Positions 56,752 to 64,000 of a DNA stretch of 64,000 bases are shown piece by piece. Within the stretch, counting starts at the first letter, position 1. The number at the start of each line of letters is the position of its first letter. The stretch is from Cyclobacterium qasimii M12-11B (GTDB taxonomy: Bacteria; Bacteroidota; Bacteroidia; Cytophagales; Cyclobacteriaceae). The translations under genes and the position numbers were made by a program. The notes beneath the pieces are model-generated. The model searched no databases and was not told where the DNA came from. It saw nothing but the letters and a program-made list of their open reading frames with translations. Location of the stretch: the NCBI RefSeq assembly GCF_000427295.1, contig NZ_ATNM01000172.1, forward strand, positions 1 to 64,000, read 5' to 3'.

Positions 56752-58302
56752 TTAGTAAGTAGAGAGTAAAGCAGGTTTGTATTCCATTAAATTAGACCAC
56801 ACTTGAATTCTTACATCCCGCTTAGGGATATCATGAAATTTTGAAACAAAAGTCTCTTCATAGATCAATGATTGAAAGATGGCTTTATTTTCCATCGTAT
56901 TGTAGTTCCAGCTAACAAAAACCCCTGTGTTTTGATGCCCTAAAAATTGCTCCATTCCACTCCAGAAATTGAACTGATTTTTTCTGGACCCCATATTCAA
57001 AACGTAGGTTTGTGGGTTTCCCGATAGATAAAAGGAGAGTTCTGAAGCGGTATGGTAGGAGTCAGAAAAAAAGAATTCATCGCTAATACCAAGGCTGTCT
57101 TTCAGATAATCAATTCTTTTTGCCAACTGTTCATGTCCTAGCAATCTTTTGACAATCATTTGCTCTCTTTTCCGTACTGTCTCACTTGACTTAATCCCAG
57201 TATAATCTGGTAAAATGAAAATGATGGGTAGCGCAATACTTAAATAAATCCCACCATAGCTGATGGTTTTCCAAAGCCTGCTTTGCGCCACCATCCAACG
57301 TGCCAATGCAATTGCAAATCCCGTGTAGGCAAAAGCGGGCCAATTTACCATTGCCTCCTTAAAGAAACTTAAACAGCCGAAAAAGAGAAAAGCAATAATC
57401 CCCGGAAGAATAAGATAAACCAAAGCAGCACTTTTGTTTTTATAGACATGCAGGAATGTAGCCAACCATGCAGGGACCAGGAACAAGGAAACAATTGCCA
57501 ATTGCCCTTTTAAATATTCAAAAAAACTTTTGCTGGTAGTAGTAATTGAAAATGACTTGGAACTGACCCCTTCAGCACCGGTTAGGGCCAATAAATGCCT
57601 CAAGGTTTCAAAATCATTTTGCCAGTTCCAAATAAATGCGGGAACGAAACCCAAAGCACTTATGAGAACAAACATCAAAAAATTTGCTTGATGCGTTTTC
57701 CATTTTTTGGTGTACAGTAAGTACAAAAGTAGTACAGGGAATATGAGTAGCATCACATACTTCGTCATGAGTCCAAAAACTGTAGCAATACCTGCATATA
57801 CCCACCAAAAACTTTTCTCTTCCTTAATTCCCCTATAAGCAAGATATATACTTAAAATCCAAAAAAAGGAGAGAGAGGAATCTGTAGTATGAAATGTTGT
57901 GGCTAACCACCAAGAAGGCATGGACTGTAAGACTAATGCAGACCAGAAGCCTATTTTTCGGGAGTATAGATAAGTGCCAAATAAATAGGTGACCCATGCC
58001 ATTCCTATCCCACAAAGTATTGCATTGATACGAATGGCGATCTCTGTATTGCCGATCAAAGAAGTGCTTAAAAAATTCAGAACCGCTACTAAGGCTGGTT
58101 TAGAATAATAATGCCATGCTAAATGCTGTGACCATACCCAGTATTGAGCTTCCTCAGTAAACAAGTTAATTTCTGGCCGCAGGGTAAACAGTATTTTGGG
58201 TACCGCAAGTGCGAGTGTCACCAGGTAAAAATAGACAGTATATTTTTTTGGTTGGAAACCATAAAAAATGGATCTTGATACACATGCTTTTACAAAACAC
58301 AT
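56752..58302 (-). CDS. GT39/ArnT-like membrane glycosyltransferase
   Basis: 516 residues with about eleven to twelve hydrophobic segments. The first periplasmic loop has FTEEAQYWVWSQHLAWHYYS, the acidic (D/E)-x-x-YW motif of PMT/ArnT-type dolichyl- or polyprenyl-phosphate sugar transferases, followed by KPALVAVLN. The C-terminal ~120 residues form a soluble periplasmic domain (DEFFFSDSYHTASELSFYLS). Such enzymes move a sugar from a polyprenyl carrier to lipid A, protein or glycan. The first ~18 residues are atypical, so translation may begin slightly downstream. Monocistronic. Confidence 0.82.
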   Translation of the reverse strand: MCFVKACVSRSIFYGFQPKKYTVYFYLVTLALAVPKILFTLRPEINLFTEEAQYWVWSQHLAWHYYSKPALVAVLNFLSTSLIGNTEIAIRINAILCGIGMAWVTYLFGTYLYSRKIGFWSALVLQSMPSWWLATTFHTTDSSLSFFWILSIYLAYRGIKEEKSFWWVYAGIATVFGLMTKYVMLLIFPVLLLYLLYTKKWKTHQANFLMFVLISALGFVPAFIWNWQNDFETLRHLLALTGAEGVSSKSFSITTTSKSFFEYLKGQLAIVSLFLVPAWLATFLHVYKNKSAALVYLILPGIIAFLFFGCLSFFKEAMVNWPAFAYTGFAIALARWMVAQSRLWKTISYGGIYLSIALPIIFILPDYTGIKSSETVRKREQMIVKRLLGHEQLAKRIDYLKDSLGISDEFFFSDSYHTASELSFYLSGNPQTYVLNMGSRKNQFNFWSGMEQFLGHQNTGVFVSWNYNTMENKAIFQSLIYEETFVSKFHDIPKRDVRIQVWSNLMEYKPALLSTY

Positions 58303-58459
58303 TATAATTTAACCCTATTTATTTAATGTTCAATGGGTTATTTTGTTTTGTAGTGCAAAATCAAGGGTCCTGGCTATCTCTACATTTCTTCAAGTTAGCA
58401 AATTCCTTGCTGGTATTATGAGGTTATTTATTGGAGATTTAATTTGTTTCTAGTAAGTA

Positions 58460-60880
58460 TCAAGGCTTTGGAATAATCCATATTTCTGCGACCTGAGCAC
58501 CTCTTTCGCCTTCTCCGCAAGTCCATTGGAGAACCAATTTACCATCTGAGTAGGTACTTGCGGGAAGTTCAAATTCATACAAAGGCTTTACTCCGGTTCT
58601 AATGAAATCATGGATGATGTGGCCATCGTCAGTGGTTAATTTCATATTAGCCCTAAATCTTCCAGTATAAGCGATCTTTATTGTGTAAGAGACTTCTGGG
58701 TTAAGCTGGTCATAATTGATGATCAGGGGCGTGTCATAAAGGGTCGTTACTTGATTCATCCAGGCCAGTGGGGTAGCAGTCCCTCCGAAACCTACTGCTT
58801 GGATTTCATGAACCCATTCTTCGCCTCTCAATCCTACACCGAAACTAGCCCTAGGACCATATAGACCTCCTGGATCTTGACTCCATTCTTTTGGCTTTAA
58901 GACCCTATCCCAACTTTTCCCTTGCCCGAAATTGTCATAAAAACCTCTTGGTCCAGGATTGGTACGGTTAAGCAATTGCGCTATTTTTTCTAGTCTTTGC
59001 TTCTCATCGGTGTCTTTCTTGATTTCATTAAGATTGGCCAAAAGCCATGGCGCATCATTGAGTACCACATCAAGGTTGTCTATGAAATTACCTCTGCCGG
59101 ATGCGGCCCCATGAGGCGTTACAGTGAGTTGGGCGCCAATACTATTGAACAGTGCATCGGCCAATTCCAGACACCTTTGTTTTAACTGAGCAATATAGGG
59201 ATCTGCCATTTGTTCATTCAATAGGGCAATGGCCTTATTTATACTGTTCAGGCTTCCTTCTGTTTCGGCTCTTTGAAGTACATTTTGCGCTTTTTGTTCT
59301 TGTTGGGTTTCAAAAAGCAGTTTTTGCTGAATGTAAGCATCGAAATAAGCTCGGATCAAGCCCATCTGAAACCTGAAATTCTTCATTAACTTGGCATCAG
59401 CCCTTTTTTCCATGTCCTGCCACTGTGCCAGCGTTTGCTGAATACCAGTATTAGTGAGCAGTGGCCCCTGAAGGTTTTTCTCCTCTGCTAAAAAACCATT
59501 AGCTGCCGCATCTACCCAATCCGGCCCAAAGAAAAATCGTGCATAGTCTCTAAGCGTTTCGGTCACTTCTGTTTCAGGATTCCATTCCTGGTCGGTCCAT
59601 ATAAATTTGTTCACATCGTCATTGGTGCCTTCAGAATAGCTCAAGCTTCCATTGGCATATTGGGCCAGAGAATTGTGAATGATTTTTTGATCCATTGGAC
59701 GGGGATTAATGGATTCTCTTCCCAAGGTCATCGCCATGGCCAAATCCCATTCTGGGATAGGGTATTGAGAGCTCAGGTTATGGGTGATGTCTGGATACCT
59801 GCGTATAGGGATTGAAGCATCAGTTAATTGTCTTAATTCTGGTAAAGGTATTTTAACCCAAGGCCCGAAAACAACGCCTCCAAACCAATCATACTTTTGG
59901 TTGACGTGATAAAAGAAACGATCAAACCAGGCCTTTGTAGGCCTAAACACCTGAGGGGAAATCCATATTTTGGCGCTCGGGTGAAATCTATGAAGTTTGG
60001 TTGCCACTTCTTCAAGCCAATGAAACAATACGTCCGGTTCAAGGTCTCCGGGGTCTCCTCCGGGAACAAAAAGATGGTCCAACCTTGGAATGGAAGCAAA
60101 TACATCTTTGCGTTGTGTTAGTTCTATGATTCTGGTTTGTGGGTCTTCATAGTCTTTGGCCATATTGGGAAACCACATCCAGACATCCAGATCCAACTCA
60201 TCCGCAATACGCGATTGCTCTCCGATCATGTCTATTGCTGGAATAGTCATATGAGGTGAGGTAAAATCATCGTCCGTTCGCGGAGGCATGATTTCTATGC
60301 TATTGGCTCCGAAAAGTGCCAATTCTCTTATGTATTGGTCAAACTGATCTACTGTAAAAGCATCATAAGCATTGGTTTTGGGACGGTAACCAAGTTGATG
60401 GCCTCTAATTGCAGATTTTGGTGAAGTTGATTTTTCTATGGCCTTGGTCAATAAAAGCTGGGTGGGTGACCAATTCATTTTTCTAAGTAGGTGCCCAATT
60501 CCAAACAATAGCCCTTTGTCATCTTGGCCTATAACTATGGCCCTTGGTTGGGGTGATGAGTTATCAATAATGACGTTGAACCCTTCCTCTGGCATTGATG
60601 CGACCTCTTGAAGAATTTTCTTCCATTGCCTTGGAAGACTTGGGATATCCCCGAATTGAGTTAATAGGATAGAGGGCTGTTTGATTTTCGTACTATTCTG
60701 TATAGGGAATGGCTTATCTATCCGCTTTGTCAGCTCCTCGTGCAATACGTTGGCGTATTTTTGCAGCCGCTCACTATTGCCGTGAGGGACGATTATGGCA
60801 TTTGAAAAATCCAGGTCTTGGCCATAAGAAATACCATGTATTAAAAAGAAAAAAGCAATTAAAAGGGATCGTAGTAGCAT
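58460..60880 (-). CDS. Large secreted glycosidase-like protein
   Basis: 806 residues with a signal peptide (LLIAFFFLIHGISYGQD). Residues about 25 to 150 look like a GH20b/GH67-N-type domain (LQKYANVLHEELTKRIDKPF, RAIVIGQDDKGLLFGIGHLL). A TIM-barrel-like region follows (SAIRGHQLGYRPKTNAYDAF, FGANSIEIMPPRTDD, LDVWMWFPNMAK, HLFVPGGDPGD). The C-terminal ~150 residues resemble a beta-sandwich carbohydrate-binding module (EVSYTIKIAYTGRFRANMKL). Acidic candidates exist but I cannot place catalytic residues or assign a GH family. Shares its N-domain plan with the DUF4838 protein at 27947. Confidence 0.78.
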   Translation of the reverse strand: MLLRSLLIAFFFLIHGISYGQDLDFSNAIIVPHGNSERLQKYANVLHEELTKRIDKPFPIQNSTKIKQPSILLTQFGDIPSLPRQWKKILQEVASMPEEGFNVIIDNSSPQPRAIVIGQDDKGLLFGIGHLLRKMNWSPTQLLLTKAIEKSTSPKSAIRGHQLGYRPKTNAYDAFTVDQFDQYIRELALFGANSIEIMPPRTDDDFTSPHMTIPAIDMIGEQSRIADELDLDVWMWFPNMAKDYEDPQTRIIELTQRKDVFASIPRLDHLFVPGGDPGDLEPDVLFHWLEEVATKLHRFHPSAKIWISPQVFRPTKAWFDRFFYHVNQKYDWFGGVVFGPWVKIPLPELRQLTDASIPIRRYPDITHNLSSQYPIPEWDLAMAMTLGRESINPRPMDQKIIHNSLAQYANGSLSYSEGTNDDVNKFIWTDQEWNPETEVTETLRDYARFFFGPDWVDAAANGFLAEEKNLQGPLLTNTGIQQTLAQWQDMEKRADAKLMKNFRFQMGLIRAYFDAYIQQKLLFETQQEQKAQNVLQRAETEGSLNSINKAIALLNEQMADPYIAQLKQRCLELADALFNSIGAQLTVTPHGAASGRGNFIDNLDVVLNDAPWLLANLNEIKKDTDEKQRLEKIAQLLNRTNPGPRGFYDNFGQGKSWDRVLKPKEWSQDPGGLYGPRASFGVGLRGEEWVHEIQAVGFGGTATPLAWMNQVTTLYDTPLIINYDQLNPEVSYTIKIAYTGRFRANMKLTTDDGHIIHDFIRTGVKPLYEFELPASTYSDGKLVLQWTCGEGERGAQVAEIWIIPKP

Positions 60881-60928
60881 CGTATTTTTGGGTTATCGTT
60901 AAATATACCATTGTGCCACCCAATTAGG

Positions 60929-61549
60929 CTATTTTGACTGCAAGTCTCGTCGCCTTACTTCATAATTCTTTATTGGATTGTGCATACTGACTTTTAGCAT
61001 TTTTCCATCTTGATAATAATATTTATTTTGATCCCCTTCTATATGGGTGGTGTATACGCCTTCACCATGAACCCTTATTTCTGAAAATTTCCCCAGGTTT
61101 TCAGCAATCATTACACTAACTCCCTGCGGTTCTTCGAAAAATAGGCGGACAGCACTATGATAGATAGGCTCAGCGATCGTGCCTGAATTTTCATATTTAT
61201 ACCCATTTGCATCAATTTTATACTGATCACCTTCTAACCAAATTTTTGAGATAAAGTCACCCCTATTGGTTTTTGAACTTACTATCGAATTAATGAAAAC
61301 GCCATTATGGTATTTTACCTCTGTATGGTAATCCACGTTTATGGTTCCGAACAGCCAAAAACTAACATTGCTTTTAAGTAAATAGATGGTTGTGTCACCC
61401 TTAACAACTTTGTTGGCTTTCATCTCGCCTATGGTGAACCCCGCCAATGTGATGTCAAAATCTATTTTATCTTGAGCCTTCAATGAAGGGGTAGAAAAAA
61501 AGATTAGAATACTGAGACAGAAGGTTATATAAGTTCCTTTAATTGGCAT
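60929..61549 (-). CDS. DUF6134-like exported protein
   Basis: 206 residues with a signal peptide (TYITFCLSILIFFSTPSLKA). The beta-rich mature part begins DKIDFDITLAGFTIGEMKAN and has repeated antiparallel-strand patterns (YHTEVKYHNGVFINSIVSSK, HGEGVYTTHIEGDQNKYYYQ), matching the DUF6134 group of Bacteroidota periplasmic proteins, which resemble DUF3108. Function unknown. Follows the alpha/beta hydrolase gene by 92 bases on the same strand. Confidence 0.75.
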   Translation of the reverse strand: MPIKGTYITFCLSILIFFSTPSLKAQDKIDFDITLAGFTIGEMKANKVVKGDTTIYLLKSNVSFWLFGTINVDYHTEVKYHNGVFINSIVSSKTNRGDFISKIWLEGDQYKIDANGYKYENSGTIAEPIYHSAVRLFFEEPQGVSVMIAENLGKFSEIRVHGEGVYTTHIEGDQNKYYYQDGKMLKVSMHNPIKNYEVRRRDLQSK

Positions 61550-61641
61550 TTGCTATAGGGTTAATATACTTGGCAGATAGAAAGGTATAAAAAAGAGTTG
61601 TTTTGGTCAAATTCCAAAAAAAATGGTCGTGCCAAATGATG

Positions 61642-62418
61642 CTAAATGGTCGTTAAAAACCTCAAGGAAATTCTATTGAAAGCTTCTGGATTTTCTACAT
61701 TAACTACATGACCGCATTCAGGGACTACCTCAAGCTTTGCGGATTGGTGGGTTTTAACCAGTTTGGTGATAGTAGGTAAAAACATGTAATCTTCCTCACC
61801 CATCAAGTAGAGGGTAGGGATATTGGTTTCTTTTATTCTGAAAAAGTCAAGTAGTGGATTGACCCTTGAGGCAAGACTAAACCAGCGAATAAATTCTTTT
61901 TGGTACAATTTTTTGGCCTCCTTTACGAATAGAAACCGAGAGGCCTTGTGGTTTTTTCTGGGCATTATTATAAATGCAAAAAGCTTGTAAAGCAGAATGT
62001 ATGGAATAACCGATTTCAACAAAATGCCCATGCGCATCAGTACTTGTCCCCGAACATTTAGCTTCATAATGGCGCCAGCTAAAATCATGCTGGATACCCG
62101 TTCAGGATATCGCTCTGTTATCTCACGAATGATGATTGTGCCTAAAGAAATACCAATAAAATGAGATTCCTTGATCTTCAAATGATTTAAGACCTCCATT
62201 ACTTCATCTGAAATAACAGGAAAAGTATAATTTTTTAATTTCTCGTAAACCTTGTCTTTCGATTTACCATGACCCCGCAAATCCACCAACAAGACATTAA
62301 AGGACTTCTTGAAATCCCGGATCTGCTTAAACCAAATAGCACTACTTCCTCCTGCACCATGTACAAAAGTGACCCAAGGGGCATCTGTCTTTAAAATATA
62401 AGTGGTGTAATGGAGCAT
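61642..62418 (-). CDS. Alpha/beta-fold hydrolase
   Basis: 258 residues. Oxyanion-hole motif FVHGAGGSSAIWF, nucleophile elbow FIGISLGTIIIREI (Gly-Ile-Ser-Leu-Gly), acid in LMGEEDYMFL and histidine in ECGHVVNVENPEAF: a complete triad in the order expected for the fold. No signal peptide, so cytoplasmic, but a hydrophobic middle (SVIPYILLYKLFAFIIM) forms a lid that may touch membrane lipids. Substrate unknown; probably an esterase or lipase. Confidence 0.85.
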   Translation of the reverse strand: MLHYTTYILKTDAPWVTFVHGAGGSSAIWFKQIRDFKKSFNVLLVDLRGHGKSKDKVYEKLKNYTFPVISDEVMEVLNHLKIKESHFIGISLGTIIIREITERYPERVSSMILAGAIMKLNVRGQVLMRMGILLKSVIPYILLYKLFAFIIMPRKNHKASRFLFVKEAKKLYQKEFIRWFSLASRVNPLLDFFRIKETNIPTLYLMGEEDYMFLPTITKLVKTHQSAKLEVVPECGHVVNVENPEAFNRISLRFLTTI

Positions 62419-62543
62419 GAGTTAATATAACACGGGTTTGTCCTATATGGTTTAAACCTTGTTGATTTTCATTAATAATGTTAGCTGTAATTGCTTTGTC
62501 TTGACGGAAAACCTTTCCTTTTCAATCAGCTGGGGTTTTTAAA

Positions 62544-62581
62544 TTTAAGCCTGTTCCTTGATAAATGGGAACAGGCTTAAA
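62544..62581 (-). terminator. Terminator-like hairpin downstream of the SGNH gene
   Basis: Perfect 14-bp inverted repeat TTTAAGCCTGTTCC (62544-62557) and GGAACAGGCTTAAA (62568-62581) with a ten-base loop, about 40 bases after the SGNH hydrolase stop. The flanks are A/T-rich but lack a long T run, so it may be a terminator or an RNA 3'-end stabiliser. Confidence 0.7.
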
Positions 62582-62619
62582 GGGATTGTGCCGATATACC
62601 CGGGCTGGAAAATTTGGCT

Positions 62620-63249
62620 TTATCGAATCGCTTTAGCTACCAATTTTGCCATGATCTTGTTCCCTTTTTTATTTGGGTGTACGCCATCTGCAAACAATTC
62701 TCCGTATTTTTCCATTGGCTGGTGGAGATCAAGAAGTATGGTGCCTGTTTTTTCAGCTACCTGGCGAATTAGAGGAGTCATTTCATTGATTATTATCTCT
62801 TCCGTAATGTCAAAGTTGGTTTTGAAAACCGGAACTGGCAGGCAAACATAAATTTTGCCGGTTTCTGGCATACTTGCTTTAAAGGTCTCTATCATTTCCA
62901 CATAATTGTCCACGAATTCATCTTTGTATTCCCAATTTTGTGGCTTGGAATCATTGGTGCCCAATTTGATGACCAGAATATCAGGGGAAAAGGATTTCAC
63001 AGCTTCAAATTGTGGCTCGTCCCAATAAGGGTGATCACCTTTCTTTAACAAGGTACGTCCACTAACCCCAAAGTTGATCACATGGTACTTTTTACCCAAT
63101 TTATCCTGCAATTGAAGCGGGTAGCTGTCAGGGTTTTCTCTCCCAGGTCCTTGGGTGATGCTATTGCCTACACAGGCAACTTTAATAGGTGATTGGGCTA
63201 AAACTTCCTGGCCTATAAATAGCAACAGGATATAAAATAACTTGTTCAT
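62620..63249 (-). CDS. SGNH/GDSL hydrolase, secreted
   Basis: 209 residues. Signal peptide MNKLFYILLLFIGQEVLAQS, then block I VACVGNSITQG (nucleophile serine), block II NFGVSGRTLLKK, block III VIKLGTNDSKPQNW (Gly-x-Asn-Asp) and block V FADGVHPNKKG (Asp-x-x-His). All four SGNH blocks are present, so it should be active. Secreted members of this type are usually carbohydrate acetyl esterases, including sialate O-acetylesterase-like enzymes; a glycan substrate fits the genome's hydrolase content but is not proven. Confidence 0.9.
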   Translation of the reverse strand: MNKLFYILLLFIGQEVLAQSPIKVACVGNSITQGPGRENPDSYPLQLQDKLGKKYHVINFGVSGRTLLKKGDHPYWDEPQFEAVKSFSPDILVIKLGTNDSKPQNWEYKDEFVDNYVEMIETFKASMPETGKIYVCLPVPVFKTNFDITEEIIINEMTPLIRQVAEKTGTILLDLHQPMEKYGELFADGVHPNKKGNKIMAKLVAKAIR

Positions 63250-63351
63250 GAATTTCAGATTTACTTTGAAAGTGGAAATTACACAATTTTTAAATGTATT
63301 GATCCTTTCATTTTCTTTAAATTGCCAACCACTTGGGATTTTGCTTGTACA

Positions 63352-64000
63352 ATGAAATTAAATTACTTGGTCTTTAATGAGAAATTTAACCTCCTTTCTT
63401 TGGATGTAGTAGCAGGGGCATGTGCAGGTATGTATTTTTTTGCCGATTTAATGAAGGTAGAATTGTCATGGAAGATTTATTTGCTTTTGGGGCTTGCTGT
63501 GTGGAGCATTTATACCTTCGATCATTTACTGGATGCTAAAAAAGTAAAAGGGCAAGCTTTGTCCCCAAGACACAGGTTTCACCAGGATCATTTTACCTTA
63601 CTCTTGGTAATGTTGTTTGTGGCGGTTATTTGTGGCTTTGTTTTGGCCTTTTGTTTTTTACCCTCTTTTAAAATGTTTGGCTCAGGACTTCTTCTTGCCT
63701 TTCTTATTGTACTGTCTATGGCAGTATTGCGTTTAGCAGGAAAAAAAACAGCTGCCGTAAAAGAGTTTTCTACCGCATTGTTTTATGTGGCGGGACTTGT
63801 TTTAATTCCGTTATTGAATATTGATTTTTCATTTTCCACCAATTATTGGATGTATTTTTTAGGTGCATACCTTTTGCTGGCTTGGTACAACCTGGTATTT
63901 CTTTCCTATAGCGATAGTGAGCAGGATTTGGCTGAAGGACAAGCGTCAATTGTGACCGTTATTGGTAAGGTCAAAACGCGTAGATTATTATGGGTTCTTG
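63352..64000 (+). CDS. UbiA-like membrane protein, truncated by the window edge
   Basis: 216 codons from the ATG at 63352, open to the right edge. Several membrane segments are visible (LLSLDVVAGACAGMYFFADL, IYLLLGLAVWSIYTFDHLLD, LLLVMLFVAVICGFVLAFCF, YWMYFLGAYLLLAWYNLVFL). SIYTFDHLLDAKK resembles the first acidic motif of UbiA-type prenyltransferases and SYSDSEQDLAEGQASIVTVI the second, though both are modified from the classical NDxxDxxxD/DxxxD patterns. A distant UbiA relative is the best reading; the missing C-terminus limits the call. Divergent from the SGNH gene. Confidence 0.72.
   Translation, partial: MKLNYLVFNEKFNLLSLDVVAGACAGMYFFADLMKVELSWKIYLLLGLAVWSIYTFDHLLDAKKVKGQALSPRHRFHQDHFTLLLVMLFVAVICGFVLAFCFLPSFKMFGSGLLLAFLIVLSMAVLRLAGKKTAAVKEFSTALFYVAGLVLIPLLNIDFSFSTNYWMYFLGAYLLLAWYNLVFLSYSDSEQDLAEGQASIVTVIGKVKTRRLLWVL

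Overview
The window looks like chromosome from a member of Bacteroidota, order Cytophagales, probably a marine Cyclobacteriaceae (Cyclobacterium/Echinicola/Algoriphagus-like). This rests on gene content and order rather than on a marker gene: a long-form NusB in a nusB-ytxH-DUF1573-yajC-ybbR-coaE run, an atpD-atpC pair without the other ATP synthase genes, a YidD with a signal peptide, FHS-type sugar MFS and XylR-type AraC regulators, and many signal-peptide hydrolases. No rRNA, tRNA, CRISPR array, transposase or phage gene was seen.

Layout. 0-16.7 kb is a carbohydrate catabolic locus with two divergent arms. The minus arm holds a ROK kinase, an MFS sugar transporter, a XylR-type regulator and a polytopic membrane protein. 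The plus arm holds a purple-acid-phosphatase-like enzyme, a sialidase-like lipoprotein, a ChbG/YdjC-type deacetylase, a second sialidase-like protein, two near-identical 747-residue propeller/toroid proteins each behind the same leader hairpin, an HpcH/HpaI aldolase and MurQ. A 15-bp bidirectional terminator separates it from atpC/atpD. 18.7-27.7 kb is housekeeping (NlpC/P60 peptidase, coaE, ybbR, yajC, DUF1573, ytxH, nusB, leucine dehydrogenase, ABC exporter, beta-barrel protein). 27.9-31.1 kb carries a DUF4838 glycosidase-like gene followed by an array of AT-bounded structured repeats around a four-helix-bundle (S23/IVP) gene. 31.1-35.7 kb has a PLP enzyme and dipeptide epimerase pair, an M14 peptidase and a methyltransferase. 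35.8-44.6 kb has radA, polA, small membrane proteins and gltX. 44.7-48.4 kb contains a compact five-gene envelope operon around yidD. 48.5-49.9 kb is gene-free. 50-64 kb has queG, ruvB, apbE, a ZIP transporter, a calcineurin-type phosphoesterase, a GT39 protein, a large glycosidase-like protein and several hydrolases, and ends inside a UbiA-like membrane protein.

Data quality is a main result. At least twelve reading frames are broken by the apparent loss of exactly one base, nearly always in an A or T run (phosphatase x2, both sialidases, coaE, yajC, DUF4838, polA x2, a TPR gene, a LolA-like gene, ruvB). Adding one base per site restores full-length proteins, and the set includes genes that are normally essential. 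I therefore treat the breaks as probable sequence errors and give the restored spans. One lesion differs: a TGA in place of a glycine codon inside an Asp-box of the second sialidase gene.

How genes work together (inference): the 0-16.7 kb locus would strip, deacetylate and import an amino-sugar or ulosonic-acid glycan, phosphorylate the sugar (ROK), and process it with MurQ and a pyruvate-type aldolase. It has no SusC/SusD pair in the window, so the polymer is unknown.
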